Below are positions 51,296 to 60,905 of a stretch of DNA of 64,000 nt, one piece after another. Positions within the stretch are counted from its first letter, which is position 1, and the number at the start of each line of letters is the position of its first letter. A program made the translations under genes and the position numbers. Under the pieces are notes generated by a model. It was given only the letters and a program-made list of their open reading frames with translations. It had not been told where the DNA came from and made no database searches. Origin of the DNA: an uncultured bacterium (GTDB taxonomy: Bacteria; Verrucomicrobiota; Verrucomicrobiia; CAIQCK01); the NCBI GenBank assembly GCA_903870275.1, contig CAIQCK010000020.1, positions 1 to 64,000 on the forward strand, written 5' to 3'.

Positions 51296-53341
51296 CTACT
51301 TCCGCCGCTTCGTTTTCTTCCCGTCGTTCGGCGCGGTGTAAACCACCTCGCGCTTCTTCAATGCCGGCGCTTCGCCTTCACCGGTGCCTTGTTTCAATTC
51401 CTTGATCTGGTCGCGCAACAAGGCGGCGCGCTCGAACTCCAGCTTCTTCGCCGCTTCGAGCATTTCTGCTTCCAGTTCGCGCAGCAACTCCACCACGTCG
51501 TAATCGGCGCCGGCTTCCTTGACGACGCTCGCCTCGACCTCGTGGCCCGCCACGATGCTCTGGAGGCTCTCCTGCACGCCGCGCACGACCGACTTCGGCG
51601 TGATCTTGTGGACGCGGTTGTATTCCACCTGCCTGCCGCGGCGGTAGTCGCTGACCTCGATGAGCTTGTTGATCGATTTGGTCATCACGTCGGCGTAGAG
51701 GATGACCTCGGCGTTGATGTGGCGCGCGGCGCGGCCGGAAACCTGGATGAGCGCCGTGGCGCTGCGGAGGTAGCCTTCCTTGTCGGCGTCGAGGATGCAG
51801 ACCAGCGACACCTCCGGCAGGTCGAGGCCCTCGCGCAACAGGTTGATGCCGACGAGCACGTCGAACTTGCCGTTGCGCAGGCCGCGCAGGATTTCGACGC
51901 GCTCGATAGTGTCAATGTCGGAGTGAAGATAGGTGACTTTGATGTTGAGGTCCTTGAGGTAATCGCTCAGGTCCTCGGCGGTGCGCTTGGTCAGCGTCGT
52001 CACCAGCACGCGTTCCTTGCGCTCGGTGCGGGTGCGGATTTGCTCGATCACGTCGTCAATCATCCCGTCCAGCGGTTTGATGGTGATCTTCGGGTCGAGC
52101 AGGCCGGTCGGGCGGATGATCTGCTCGGCGATGACGGCGCTCTTCTCCCTCTCGAACGGCGCGGGCGTGGCGCTGACGAAAATCGCCTGGCCGACCATCG
52201 TCTGAAACTCCTCGAAGTTCATCGGCCGGTTGTCGAGCGCGCTCGGCAGGCGGAAGCCGTGCTCCACCAGCGTCATCTTGCGCGAACGGTCGCCCTCATA
52301 CATCGCGCCGATCTGCGGCACCGTCGCGTGGCTCTCGTCTATCACCAGCAGATAATCCTTCGGGAAAAAGTCCAGCAGGCAGAACGGCCGCTGGCCCGGC
52401 GCGCGTCCGCTGAGGTGGCGCGAGTAGTTCTCGATGCCGGAGCAGAATCCCATCTCGCGCATCATCTCGATGTCGTAGGTGGTGCGCATCTTGATCCGCT
52501 GCGCCTCCAGCAGCTTTCCGTGCTTCTCGAACCACTCGATGCGCTCGGCCAGTTCCGCCTCGATGGTCTCGATGGCCTTTTCGATTTTCTCCGGCGCCGT
52601 CACCCAGTGTTTCGACGGGAACACGCTCGTGCCCGGCAGGTCTTCCAGCCGCCGGCCTGTGAGTGGGTCGAACCGCGTGATCCGCTCGATCTGGTCGCCG
52701 AAGAACTCGATCCGCAGCGCGTCCTCGGCGTAGCTGGGGATGAGTTCGATCACGTCGCCGCGGACGCGGAAGTTGCCGCGCTGGAGCGAGATGTCGTTGC
52801 GGTCATACTGGATGTCCACCAGCCGCCGCAGGAACGTGTCGCGCGGGAGCGTCTCGCCGACCTTCACCGGCACCACCATGTTCATCCAGTCCTCCGGCGA
52901 ACCGAGGCCGTAGATGCACGAGACGCTGGCCACCACCACCACGTCCCGCCGCGTCAACAGCGCGCTCGTGGCCGACAGCCGCAGCCGCTCGATGGACTCG
53001 TTGATGGCGCTGTCCTTCTCGATGAAGGTGTCCGTCTGCGGGATGTAGGCTTCCGGCTGGTAGTAGTCGAAGTAGCTGACGAAATACTCCACCGCGTTGC
53101 GCGGGAAGAACTGCTTGAACTCGCTGTAAAGCTGCGCCGCCAGCGTCTTGTTGTGCGAGATCACCAGCGTCGGCCGCCGTTGTGCTGCGATGACGTTGGC
53201 CACTGTGAAGGTCTTGCCCGAGCCGGTGACGCCGAGCAGCGTCTGGAAGCGGTTGCCCGCCTCCAGCGATTTCTCCAACGTCACGATGGCCTGCGGCTGA
53301 TCGCCGCGCGGCTTGAATTTACTGACTAATTCGAATTCCAT
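51296..53341 (-). CDS. uvrB: UvrABC excinuclease subunit B
   Basis: At 681 residues this is a full-length UvrB. The Walker A motif is LLGVTGSGKTFTVANV, the beta-hairpin region is YFVSYFDYYQPEAYIPQTDTFIEKD, Walker B is LLVIDESHATVPQ, and helicase motifs V and VI are VLVGINLLREGLDLPEVSLV and IQVSGRAARHINAEVIL. The C-terminal UvrC-binding UVR motif is ELEAEMLEAAKKLEFERAALLRD. It hands damaged DNA to UvrC in nucleotide excision repair. The motif VI Asn after GRAAR is replaced by His, minor. A degenerate repeat palindrome lies just upstream. Confidence 0.97.
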   Translation of the reverse strand: MEFELVSKFKPRGDQPQAIVTLEKSLEAGNRFQTLLGVTGSGKTFTVANVIAAQRRPTLVISHNKTLAAQLYSEFKQFFPRNAVEYFVSYFDYYQPEAYIPQTDTFIEKDSAINESIERLRLSATSALLTRRDVVVVASVSCIYGLGSPEDWMNMVVPVKVGETLPRDTFLRRLVDIQYDRNDISLQRGNFRVRGDVIELIPSYAEDALRIEFFGDQIERITRFDPLTGRRLEDLPGTSVFPSKHWVTAPEKIEKAIETIEAELAERIEWFEKHGKLLEAQRIKMRTTYDIEMMREMGFCSGIENYSRHLSGRAPGQRPFCLLDFFPKDYLLVIDESHATVPQIGAMYEGDRSRKMTLVEHGFRLPSALDNRPMNFEEFQTMVGQAIFVSATPAPFEREKSAVIAEQIIRPTGLLDPKITIKPLDGMIDDVIEQIRTRTERKERVLVTTLTKRTAEDLSDYLKDLNIKVTYLHSDIDTIERVEILRGLRNGKFDVLVGINLLREGLDLPEVSLVCILDADKEGYLRSATALIQVSGRAARHINAEVILYADVMTKSINKLIEVSDYRRGRQVEYNRVHKITPKSVVRGVQESLQSIVAGHEVEASVVKEAGADYDVVELLRELEAEMLEAAKKLEFERAALLRDQIKELKQGTGEGEAPALKKREVVYTAPNDGKKTKRRK

Positions 53342-53396
53342 GCGCTAAATCCCGACCATACTTACCCCACCCAACCGCCCTTTGCCAGCCTCACGA

Positions 53397-53414
53397 AGCA
53401 AACGGACATTTTTG
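53397..53414. repeat. Degraded short palindrome (ACGGACATTTTTGTC type)
   Basis: Bases 53400-53413 (CGGACATTTTTGTC) resemble the perfect palindrome at 59738-59757 and lie between the uvrB start and the end of the TPR-like gene. It may be a terminator. The match is short. Confidence 0.3.
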
Positions 53415-54806
53415 TCAGCGAGCAGGAAGCGCAGTCAGAATGGCCTCCACCATCGGCTTGTCATCCGCATCGAACGTCTTCTTCATCTTGTCGTCTTGAA
53501 TTGGGAGAACCGTTCCAATCATGCAAAGGAGCTTGGTCTTGTATTCCTTACTCTCCATCGTGCTGATTGCGTCTAATGCCTTCTGGTAGATTGCCCGCGC
53601 TTCCTTCAAGTCCCCTGCATTACGAGACAACTTGGCAACACGCAACGTGTCTCTCAGTTCAAACCAGAGGCTGGCATCCCTCCATTTTGGGTCGGAACTC
53701 CTTATCCGCTCAATAGCCTTCAGCGCTTGCGAGCGAACCTTCTGAGCCTTTTTAGCTTCAGCGATTTCTGCAAACGCCCCGGCAATAGAACACAGCGCAT
53801 CAATCCGGTCGGTGGGGGGGCTGTCAATCTTGTTTGCATCGCGCAGAGCAGACTCTAGAACTTCATTGGCCACTTGGGCTTGGCCCCACTCCTTGCGCCA
53901 TTTTGCAACCGAAGAGACGATAGACCGTTTGAAGATATAGTAGCCTAAGTCGGGTATTTCTGCTTCCAGCTTCGCGAGCCCCTTGCATACTTCCTGACGG
54001 ATCGCTTGCGCTTGTTTCCGGTCGCCAGTCTGCGCCAGCGTATTTGTAACCTCGGCGAGTATGTCAAGTTTGGTCAGCTCTTGAAGAACAAAATGCTCTG
54101 CCTTCTTTTCGGTTATCTGCATAGCCATGCCGACTATTTGGCGACAAAGTGTAATAGCTCTATTCCTTTCACCCGCGTCAGAATAGGATTTAGCAATACG
54201 TGATAACACCATTGCCTTGTTTTTGGTGTCCACAACCCAAAAGTCGATAGGCATAGATTTGTTGGTATCCTGGATTCGGCCAACCGCTTCCCAAGCCCAA
54301 TCACGAATTTGACCAGCCAACTTCTTGTCATCAGCGGAAGAAATGGCATCGGCGACCACGCATAACGATGGAGCTTCATAATAGCCCAGGGCTTGATGAG
54401 CATTAGCTAAAGCCTGAATCTTCCGTGCGAGTGCATAAGCTGATTGAACGTCGCCCGTCTTCGCCAGCACCGCAGCAATGGCGGCGTAGGACTCCGAACA
54501 AGGCCTCCCCATGAATGTGTGTTCCTGGTAAATCCTAATTCTCTCTGTCACATCCAAAGCCTTCTGACAGAGCGCGTGGGCGCGATTAGTCTCCCCTGCT
54601 TGCGCCAACGCCTCGATGATTCCATACAAGTGCTCCGCGCCTTCACCTATCTCCGCACGGTCGGCAAGATAGAGCGAGAACTCCGTCGGCGAATCGAGAA
54701 GTGGCAACAGCTCCTTCGGCGGCTCCCTGCGCTTGGAATCATCGGCGAAACACAAACCAACAAGCAGCATTACGGCTGCGATGGAGACTCCCTTTCTGAT
54801 ATTCAT
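53415..54806 (-). CDS. Exported TPR-like protein (463 aa)
   Basis: The start at 54806, with GGAAAGGG upstream, gives a signal peptide (GVSIAAVMLLVGLCFA). The rest is nearly all alpha-helical, with repeated units (ALAQAGETNRAHALCQKALDV; VLAKTGDVQSAYALARKIQAL; SYSDAGERNRAITLCRQIVG; TLAQTGDRKQAQAIRQEVC) of about 35 residues, tetratricopeptide-like. No enzymatic motif is seen. It is lower in GC than its neighbours. A divergent sulfatase lies upstream. It probably acts as a periplasmic scaffold. Confidence 0.72.
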   Translation of the reverse strand: MNIRKGVSIAAVMLLVGLCFADDSKRREPPKELLPLLDSPTEFSLYLADRAEIGEGAEHLYGIIEALAQAGETNRAHALCQKALDVTERIRIYQEHTFMGRPCSESYAAIAAVLAKTGDVQSAYALARKIQALANAHQALGYYEAPSLCVVADAISSADDKKLAGQIRDWAWEAVGRIQDTNKSMPIDFWVVDTKNKAMVLSRIAKSYSDAGERNRAITLCRQIVGMAMQITEKKAEHFVLQELTKLDILAEVTNTLAQTGDRKQAQAIRQEVCKGLAKLEAEIPDLGYYIFKRSIVSSVAKWRKEWGQAQVANEVLESALRDANKIDSPPTDRIDALCSIAGAFAEIAEAKKAQKVRSQALKAIERIRSSDPKWRDASLWFELRDTLRVAKLSRNAGDLKEARAIYQKALDAISTMESKEYKTKLLCMIGTVLPIQDDKMKKTFDADDKPMVEAILTALPAR

Positions 54807-55032
54807 GACGACCCTTTCCCGACAACGCAATTGGCGTCGTTGATTGAACCGCAACGGATTCTGAAACTGGTCATGGCGATTGTCCAGCGATTAAGCGGCA
54901 GCTTCATTCTCTCCGCCGTCCGTCCGCCCGTTTTTTCGTCGCTGAAAGAATGTGCTCTGCCAGAGCGTTCCCAAATCCCGCCGGCTCTGGTCATGGAAAA
55001 TGAAGAGTTAAGAGTTCCGAAGTCCTTTTCCG

Positions 55033-55060
55033 TTGACGACCCGTTCTCGCGGCGTAGGAT
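55033..55060 (+). promoter_or_regulatory. Predicted sigma70-like promoter for the sulfatase gene
   Basis: TTGACG and TAGGAT are spaced 16 bases, 20 bases before the ATG at 55081. Short leader expected. Confidence 0.4.
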
Positions 55061-55080
55061 TCGCCGCGTTGACCGATGAA

Positions 55081-56556
55081 ATGGCTCCTCAAATGATCTC
55101 AAACCTTACCGCATTCGCCCTTCGACTTTCGATTTTTTGGCTGATGGTTTTCGTGTTGGCCCCGGTCGCTTCGCCGGCGGAGCGGCTGCCCAATGTGATT
55201 CTCATCGTGGCGGACGATCTCGGTTATGCGGATGTCGGCGTGTATGGCGCGAAAGGCTTTGCCACGCCCAACCTGGACCGGCTGGCGCGACAGGGCATCC
55301 GGTTCAGCGATTTTCATGTGGCCCAGGCGGTTTGTTCCGCCTCGCGCGCGGGGATCATGACCGGCTGCTATCCGAACCGCATCGGCATCGAGGGCGCGAT
55401 GGAGCCGTGGTATGACTTCGGCATCAGCGAGCGGGAACTGACGTTTCCGCAGATGATGAAACAAAAGGGCTACGCCACCGGCATGGTCGGCAAATGGCAC
55501 CTGGGCCGGCCGGTCGAGTTTCTGCCGACGCATCGCGGCTTCGACGAATGGTTCGGCCTGCCTTACTCGAACGACCAGTGGCCGCTGCATCCGGAAAAGC
55601 CCGGCGTGTTCCCGCCGCTGCCGTTGATCGAGGGCGACCAGGTCATCAACCCGGGGCTGAGCCATCGCGACATGGAGCAGTTGACCACGCAATACACCGA
55701 GCGCGCGGTGCGGTTCATCGAGCGCAACAAGGAGCGGCCGTTTTTCCTGTATGTGGCGCACACGATGCCGCACGTCCCGCTGGCGGTGAGCGAGAAGTTT
55801 CGCGGCAAGACGAAACGCGGACTCTACGGCGACGCGGTCGAGGAGGTGGACTGGAGCACGGGCGAGATTCTCGCGGCGTTGAAGAAGAACGGACTGGAGA
55901 AGGACACTCTCATCCTGTTCCTGTCCGACAATGGGCCGTGGCTTCTCTATGGCAACCACGCCGGGTCGGCGTATCCGTTGCGCGAGGGCAAGACGACGAC
56001 GTGGGACGGCGGCACGCGCGTGCCGTTCATCGCGTGCTGGCCGGGCCACATTCCCTCGGGGCGTGTCTGCAAGGAGATGGCGTGCTCGATTGACCTGCTG
56101 CCGACGATGGCGCGGCAGATCGGCGCGAAGCTGCCCGAACACAAGATAGACGGCCTGGACATCTGGCCGTTGCTGGCGGGGCAGAAGGGCGCGAAGAATC
56201 CGCACGAGGTCTATTTCTTCTACGGCGTTCCGTTCGGCCAGTGGACCGGCGCGGAGCTGGAGTCGGTGCGCACGAGCCGTTGGAAGCTCATCGTGCCACA
56301 CAGCTACCGGACGTTGGGCGACCGGAAACCCGGCATGGACGGCTGGCCCGGTGTGTATTTGAAGAAGCCGGTGGTGGAGCCGGAGCTCTACGACATGGTG
56401 AGCGATTTCGAGGAACACCACAACGTCGCGGCGAAACATCCGGACATCGTCCAGAAGATGCTGGGCATGGCCGAACAATGCCGCGCTGATCTGGGCGATA
56501 CGACGCTTAACCGCAAAGGCGCCGGCGTCCGCGAGCCGGGCCGCGTCAAGAAGTAG
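55081..56556 (+). CDS. Secreted type I (formylglycine) sulfatase
   Basis: The start at 55081 gives a signal peptide ([25 protein letters not shown]). The metal site is [14 protein letters not shown]. The modification site [20 protein letters not shown] has Cys-Ser-Ala-Ser-Arg, the CxAxR version of the usual CxPxR, which anaerobic or aerobic maturases still accept in many sulfatases. GKWHLG and LSDNGPW complete the active site. It removes sulfate esters from a polysaccharide or sulfated sugar outside the cell. No sulfatase-maturing enzyme is seen in the window. The neighbouring sugar isomerase and the SulP permease at 60906 fit use of a sulfated glycan. Confidence 0.92.
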   Translation: MAPQMISNLTAFALRLSIFWLMVFVLAPVASPAERLPNVILIVADDLGYADVGVYGAKGFATPNLDRLARQGIRFSDFHVAQAVCSASRAGIMTGCYPNRIGIEGAMEPWYDFGISERELTFPQMMKQKGYATGMVGKWHLGRPVEFLPTHRGFDEWFGLPYSNDQWPLHPEKPGVFPPLPLIEGDQVINPGLSHRDMEQLTTQYTERAVRFIERNKERPFFLYVAHTMPHVPLAVSEKFRGKTKRGLYGDAVEEVDWSTGEILAALKKNGLEKDTLILFLSDNGPWLLYGNHAGSAYPLREGKTTTWDGGTRVPFIACWPGHIPSGRVCKEMACSIDLLPTMARQIGAKLPEHKIDGLDIWPLLAGQKGAKNPHEVYFFYGVPFGQWTGAELESVRTSRWKLIVPHSYRTLGDRKPGMDGWPGVYLKKPVVEPELYDMVSDFEEHHNVAAKHPDIVQKMLGMAEQCRADLGDTTLNRKGAGVREPGRVKK

Positions 56557-56596
56557 CGATCATTTCAAAGCCGATTGCGTTCGCTGCCACTTTGGC

Positions 56597-56624
56597 ATTG
56601 CGCGAAGCGTTTGCCTTGCTACTC
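56597..56624 (+). promoter_or_regulatory. Predicted sigma70-like promoter for the TIM-barrel isomerase gene
   Basis: TTGCGC and TACTCT are spaced 16 bases. The gene's ATG at 56663 follows with a 32-base leader carrying AAAGGAAA. Confidence 0.35.
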
Positions 56625-56662
56625 TCGCCGTCCACGAACTTCAGCGAGCGAAAGGAAAAACC

Positions 56663-57715
56663 ATGAACGCGCAAACCAACAATTTCCCGGAACTTCACAA
56701 CGCCATGTGGCCCGGCCTCGTCGGCAAAGGCAGTCCCGGCGCGGAACCGTGCCTTGACCTCGACACCATGCTCGACCTCACGGCCAAGGCCGAGGTCGGC
56801 GGCGTGAAGTTCGACGGCGTGGACATTTTCCTGTTCGAGCCGCACATCAACATTGATTCCAGCGACGACGACCTCAAGCGCATCGCTGACAAGATCGCGT
56901 CGAAAAACCTCGTCGTTGGCTCGGTGGTCGCGCCGATCTGGCCGCCGACGGGTGGCGGTTCGGCGATGGGCGGCGACGAGGACCGCAAGAAATTCGTCGG
57001 CCAGGTGCGGAAAGGCTGCCGCATCGCGAAAAAATTTCGCGAGCTGGGCGTCCGTCCGCACGGCGTGGTCCGCATTGACTCCGCGTGCAGCGTGACCGAC
57101 TGGGACAAGGACCCGAAAGGCAACACGAAGCGGATCGTCCAGACGTTCAAGGAGGCCGCGAAGGTGGCCAAGGAGCACGGCGAGCGGCTGGCGGCCGAGG
57201 GCGAGATTTGCTGGGGCGCGATGCACTCGTGGAAATACATGCTGCAAGTGCTCGAAGGCGTGGACCAGCCGAAGTTTCTCGGCTTCCAGGCCGACATGGC
57301 CCACACGCTTCTTTACACGCTCGGCGCCAACGCGCCCGAGCACTGCATCGTGCCGAAGGATTTTCATTGGGAGCCGGACGCGTTCCACAAGGCGATGAAG
57401 AAACTCACCGCCGCGCTGCGACCGTGGACGATTGACTTCCATGTCGCGCAGAACGACGCGACCGTCAAAGGCTCCGGCACGCACGACAAGACCGGCCGCC
57501 ACTGTCCCGTCAACGACGTGAACGGCAAACTCAACGTCCCGCGCGACGCCGGCTATTGGCTGCGCGATGACAAGGGCAAAGTCACCAAGAAAATCCGCCA
57601 CCTCTGTTGGGACGGCTGCATGTTCCCGAACGAAGTGATGATGAAGCAGGAAACCTGGAACAACATCCTCGCCGCGATGATCCAGGTGCGCGAAAACCAC
57701 GGGTGGAGGGAATAG
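56663..57715 (+). CDS. Xylose-isomerase-like TIM-barrel protein (350 aa)
   Basis: A strong AAAGGAAA precedes the ATG. The fold follows AP-endonuclease/sugar isomerase TIM barrels. The strand ends carry probable metal ligands: [11 protein letters not shown] (Glu), [10 protein letters not shown] (Asp/His), [10 protein letters not shown] (His) and [10 protein letters not shown] (Asp). No signal peptide is present, so it is cytoplasmic. It lies after the sulfatase in the same direction and probably isomerises or epimerises a released sugar. Relatives occur in the exported Gfo/Idh/MocA gene neighbourhoods. The exact substrate is unknown. Confidence 0.8.
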   Translation: MNAQTNNFPELHNAMWPGLVGKGSPGAEPCLDLDTMLDLTAKAEVGGVKFDGVDIFLFEPHINIDSSDDDLKRIADKIASKNLVVGSVVAPIWPPTGGGSAMGGDEDRKKFVGQVRKGCRIAKKFRELGVRPHGVVRIDSACSVTDWDKDPKGNTKRIVQTFKEAAKVAKEHGERLAAEGEICWGAMHSWKYMLQVLEGVDQPKFLGFQADMAHTLLYTLGANAPEHCIVPKDFHWEPDAFHKAMKKLTAALRPWTIDFHVAQNDATVKGSGTHDKTGRHCPVNDVNGKLNVPRDAGYWLRDDKGKVTKKIRHLCWDGCMFPNEVMMKQETWNNILAAMIQVRENHGWRE

Positions 57716-57819
57716 AACGGACGCATTGGCTAAAGGCTGCGAGACAGCTTGCCTGTGAGATGTGACAACGTCGTTACCCGGCGGCTTTCAGCCGGCGGGG
57801 TTCGCTTTTGCTGTGCGGA
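57716..57819. terminator. Intergenic hairpin between convergent genes, possible terminator
   Basis: Bases about 57779-57800 form a GC stem (CCGGC...GCCGG) followed by GGGGTTCGCTTTTGC, between the TIM-barrel gene and the convergent lipoprotein gene. Short stem and weak T-run. Confidence 0.25.
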
Positions 57820-58599
57820 TCACGGTCGTGCGGGTGGCCTTGCAAGGAACTGATCCACGACGCCTTTCCACATTTTCTCGTACTCCCCAATTAACTTTTC
57901 GAAAACGCGTGATTCGTTTTGGCGCTGGCAGGCGGCGATGGCGTCCTCGCTGCTCCACATGTTCGTAACGGTCTTGTGCTCCTCGGTTGCCTCCACCAAA
58001 CCATAAATGTAGCCGTTGCGAGTATCCATCAGGACGCCCGAAGCCGTTGTCACGACACGCGCGGTTTTGTTCGGGGAAAGGCCCAGCGAGATCACCGTCA
58101 GCGGCTTGATTAGGTCCTGCAGGTAGAACTGCGTGTCAAAGGTGTAGATGAACGTCATATCCGCGTGCAGTTGAGCCGCGGCGTGGCGAAGCTGCTCGTC
58201 CGATTCCAATCGGTGATTTAGAAGGAGGCGATTGACTGGCGCAACCGCGCCGATCATCGGCAGTTTCTCGATGCGGGCGACCTGTTCGTCTTTTTCGACA
58301 TCGCGGGTGGTAATCACGCTGTAACGGCCTTCGCCGAAACCGTCACGATAGCCGGGAGCCTGCACGCGAACGACGGCGATATTGGTGGGCAGCGCCGCCA
58401 GAGGTTTTTTGTCGAGCGCCGTATAAATGCTGGTGTCGGTCTGATGGATCCGGGTCGAATTGGGCACGCCCACCGTTGCGAGGTCCGCTCCCCGGCCCGG
58501 TGTGACGTAAGCTTTACAGCCGGTCAGGAACGAACAACAAAACCAGCACGCCAGAACCGGGAAAACTCTCTTCGCGAACATGATGGCGAACGACATCAT
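57820..58599 (-). CDS. Lipoprotein of unknown function (259 aa)
   Basis: The start at 58599 or nearby gives a lipoprotein signal (FAKRVFPVLACWFCCSFLTGC) with the lipobox LTGC. The mature protein is 220-odd residues. Near the middle it reads VVRVQAPGYRDGFGEGRYSVITTRDVEKDEQVARIEKL, and further on LTVISLGLSPNKTARVVTTASGVLMDTRNGYIYG. The latter is a beta-rich pattern seen in outer-membrane lipoprotein-like and TolB/GNA1162-type proteins. No family is certain. Upstream starts at 58632 or 58719 extend the n-region and look less likely. It is convergent with the isomerase gene and divergent from the TAT-exported isomerase. Confidence 0.65.
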   Translation of the reverse strand: MMSFAIMFAKRVFPVLACWFCCSFLTGCKAYVTPGRGADLATVGVPNSTRIHQTDTSIYTALDKKPLAALPTNIAVVRVQAPGYRDGFGEGRYSVITTRDVEKDEQVARIEKLPMIGAVAPVNRLLLNHRLESDEQLRHAAAQLHADMTFIYTFDTQFYLQDLIKPLTVISLGLSPNKTARVVTTASGVLMDTRNGYIYGLVEATEEHKTVTNMWSSEDAIAACQRQNESRVFEKLIGEYEKMWKGVVDQFLARPPARP

Positions 58600-58798
58600 G
58601 GCACGTCGGGAATCGGCGGCTTCAGAAGTCATCCATTTATTTTGATTCCCCTGCAAAACGTGTGGGTTCATCTTCTTTCCTTGGTTTTGACCGATTCGGG
58701 TTCTCGCCCGGGTTTGCACCTTTTCATAGACGTTCAGCGGTCGCCAATATTCATGGCAGTTGGCGTGATCGCGTCAAGATAGCCCTCCCAGTCTGCTC

Positions 58799-58827
58799 TT
58801 GGCAGGCGCGGCGTTGCCGCGTAAGGT
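58799..58827 (+). promoter_or_regulatory. Predicted sigma70-like promoter
   Basis: TTGGCA and TAAGGT are spaced 17 bases, 25 bases before the ATG at 58853, whose own ribosome-binding site AAAGGA follows. Confidence 0.45.
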
Positions 58828-58852
58828 TGCGCCATCGAAAGGACACCAGATC

Positions 58853-59713
58853 ATGAGCAACTTCTCCTCATCTTGTTCCCGCCGTGAGTTTCTTCAACGC
58901 AGCGCTGCCGTGGCCGGTGGCGCGCTGGCCTTGGGCCGGCTGCCCGCCGCGTTCGCCGCCACGGGCCTGACGCAGATCGGCGCGCAGCTCTACACGGTGC
59001 GCGACGCGTGCAAGACTGATTTCCCCGGCGCGCTCAAGAGGGTCGCCTCGCTGGGCTACCGCGGCGTGCAGCTTTCCAGAGCCTACGGGCAGACGGCCGA
59101 GGGAATCCGGAAGGCGTGCGATGACAACGGCCTGACGATTCTCGCAACGCACGTGGACATTGACGAGTTGGAGAAGGGCCTCGATCCCGTCATGAGCAAT
59201 CATGAGGTGATGGACTGCCGCTACATCGCCATCCCATATCTACCGGCGCCCCGCCGCAAGACCAAGGAAGACTGGCTGAAGCTGGCCGCACAGTTCGAGA
59301 AGTGGGCGCAGGAGTTCAAAAAGCGCGGCTTCACGCTGATGTATCACAACCACGCGTTCGAGTTTGAGACGAAGTTCGACGACAAGCCAGCGCTCGATTT
59401 GCTCTTCGACAACGCGCCGACGCTGCAAGCCGAACCGGACCTTTACTGGGTCTGGAAAGGCGGCGCAGATCCGGCGAAACATCTGTTGAGGTTCAAGAAC
59501 CGCACGCCCATGATCCACTGCAAGGACGCGGACAAGAGCGACGGCACTTTCGCCGAGGTCGGCTACGGCCAGTTCGATTGGGATGCGATCCTCAAGGCCG
59601 GCAAGGAAGCCGGCGTGATCGGCTACCTGGTCGAGCAGGACAAGTGCAAGCGCAACCCCTTCGACAGCCTCAAAATGAGCCTGGAGTTTTTAAAGTCGAA
59701 GGGACTGAAGTAA
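58853..59713 (+). CDS. TAT-exported xylose-isomerase-like TIM-barrel protein (286 aa)
   Basis: The ATG at 58853 has AAAGGACA upstream and opens a twin-arginine leader (SSCSRREFLQRSAAVAGGALALG). The mature part is a sugar isomerase/epimerase TIM barrel with SLGYRGVQL, FTLMYHNHAFEFETK (His-Asn-His), YWVWKGGADP and MIHCKDADK. These positions correspond to the metal-binding strand ends. Exported members of this family are found with exported Gfo/Idh/MocA oxidoreductases. In the 3-keto-glycoside route similar TIM barrels act as beta-elimination lyases or isomerases, so a lyase role is possible. Not demonstrated here. Confidence 0.83.
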   Translation: MSNFSSSCSRREFLQRSAAVAGGALALGRLPAAFAATGLTQIGAQLYTVRDACKTDFPGALKRVASLGYRGVQLSRAYGQTAEGIRKACDDNGLTILATHVDIDELEKGLDPVMSNHEVMDCRYIAIPYLPAPRRKTKEDWLKLAAQFEKWAQEFKKRGFTLMYHNHAFEFETKFDDKPALDLLFDNAPTLQAEPDLYWVWKGGADPAKHLLRFKNRTPMIHCKDADKSDGTFAEVGYGQFDWDAILKAGKEAGVIGYLVEQDKCKRNPFDSLKMSLEFLKSKGLK

Positions 59714-59732
59714 TCCCGAAAACCGAAGGTCG

Positions 59733-59762
59733 CCGTAGAACGGACATTCTTGTCCGTTGCAC
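59733..59762. terminator. Perfect 8-bp palindromic hairpin, likely bidirectional terminator
   Basis: AACGGACA-TTCT-TGTCCGTT at 59738-59757, followed by a T-rich tract (TTTGTTTTCC), lies between the convergent isomerase and alcohol dehydrogenase genes. A degraded copy lies at 53400. It looks like a repeat family with terminator use. Confidence 0.55.
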
Positions 59763-59805
59763 TTTGTTTTCCTGATGGGAATCGGTCCCTCGCGGCACGC
59801 CGCGT

Positions 59806-60816
59806 TCACACCTCGATCATCGCTTTGATCAATCCGATGCCGGGGTCGTGGAGACGCGCAAATTTCTCCGGCACTTCCGCGAGCGCCAGCCGGTGCGTGA
59901 TCCATGGCCGCGTGTCAATCTCGCCGCGCTCGATCATGCGGATGATGCGCGGGAACTCGCCGGCGCTGTTGCGCGACGCGAGGACGGCCAGTTCGCGCCG
60001 GTGAAACGCCGGATCGTCGAAGCTGACGCGGCCTTGCGCCAGTCCGACGAAGACGACGCGTCCGCATGTGCCGACGAAATCGAAACTGGTCTCCATGGAC
60101 TTCGGAGCGCCCGTGGCGTCGAACACGCAATCCGCCAGGTCGTCGCCGGCCAAGTCGCGCACCGCCTTGGCAACGTCGGTCGTCTGCGCGTTGACCGCGT
60201 GCTGCACGCCGAGCCGTCCCGCAAACGCCAGCCGTTCCTCGTCGATGTCCACGACGATCACCCGCGCGCCGGCGGCCAGCGCAAACTGAATCGCCGCCAA
60301 TCCGATCGGCCCCGCGCCAACTACCACCGCCCATTCGCCGCGCTGCAACTGCGCTCGCGCCACGGCGTGCGCGCCGATGCCGAGCGTTTCCACCAGCGCG
60401 AGTTGGTCGAAGCTCAGCGAGCCGCCGCGGTGGAGTTTGTCGAGCGGTACGACAAACCGCTCGCATAGGCCGCCGTCCACGTGCACGCCGATCACACGCA
60501 TCGAGCGGCAGCAGTTCGGACGACCGAGCCGGCAGGCGCGGCATTGACCGCACGTCAGATACGGCTCCACGGCAACATGGTCGCCGGCTTTTAGCCCGCG
60601 GTCGTTCGGCACGACCTCCACGATCTCCGCGCCAAGCTCATGGCCGGGCACGCGCGGATACTCGAAGAACGGCTGCCGCCCGCGAAACGCGTGCAGGTCG
60701 CTGCCGCATACGCCGACGCGGTGGATGCGCAAGAGCGCCTCGCCTGCGCGCGGCGCCGGCTCGGCCGCGTCGCGTAGGAGAAAGCGACCGGGTTGTTCGA
60801 GAATGGCTTGTTTCAT
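59806..60816 (-). CDS. Zinc-dependent medium-chain alcohol/polyol dehydrogenase
   Basis: This is a 336-residue MDR-family enzyme. The catalytic zinc set is present (VGVCGSDLHAF; VPGHELG), the structural zinc loop has four cysteines (CGQCRACRLGRPNCC), and the NAD motif is VVVGAGPIGLAAIQFALAAG with an acidic VDIDEER end. The subgroup resembles L-galactonate/sorbitol-type or RspB-like dehydrogenases. It probably oxidises a sugar alcohol or sugar acid in the cytoplasm. It is convergent with the TAT isomerase gene and downstream of the SulP gene in the same direction. Confidence 0.9.
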   Translation of the reverse strand: MKQAILEQPGRFLLRDAAEPAPRAGEALLRIHRVGVCGSDLHAFRGRQPFFEYPRVPGHELGAEIVEVVPNDRGLKAGDHVAVEPYLTCGQCRACRLGRPNCCRSMRVIGVHVDGGLCERFVVPLDKLHRGGSLSFDQLALVETLGIGAHAVARAQLQRGEWAVVVGAGPIGLAAIQFALAAGARVIVVDIDEERLAFAGRLGVQHAVNAQTTDVAKAVRDLAGDDLADCVFDATGAPKSMETSFDFVGTCGRVVFVGLAQGRVSFDDPAFHRRELAVLASRNSAGEFPRIIRMIERGEIDTRPWITHRLALAEVPEKFARLHDPGIGLIKAMIEV

Positions 60817-60905
60817 AATGGGGTAATGGAGTGGTGGAGTATTGGGGTAATGAACTCCGGCGATATTACATCACTCCAGAACTCCATTACTCCAATCTGC
60901 TGATT
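60817..60905. repeat. Intergenic repeat with ggtaatggagt units and inverted arms
   Basis: Units GGTAATGGAGTGGTGGAGTA recur, and ATTGGGGTAATGA (60841-60853) is matched by TCCATTACTCCAAT (60883-60896) as an imperfect inverted repeat. It separates the alcohol dehydrogenase and SulP genes. No coding signal. Confidence 0.55.

Noticed and set aside
51197..53329. A 710-codon plus-strand frame opposite uvrB
   Set aside because: uvrB is certain on the other strand with all helicase motifs. The opposing frame is a shadow.
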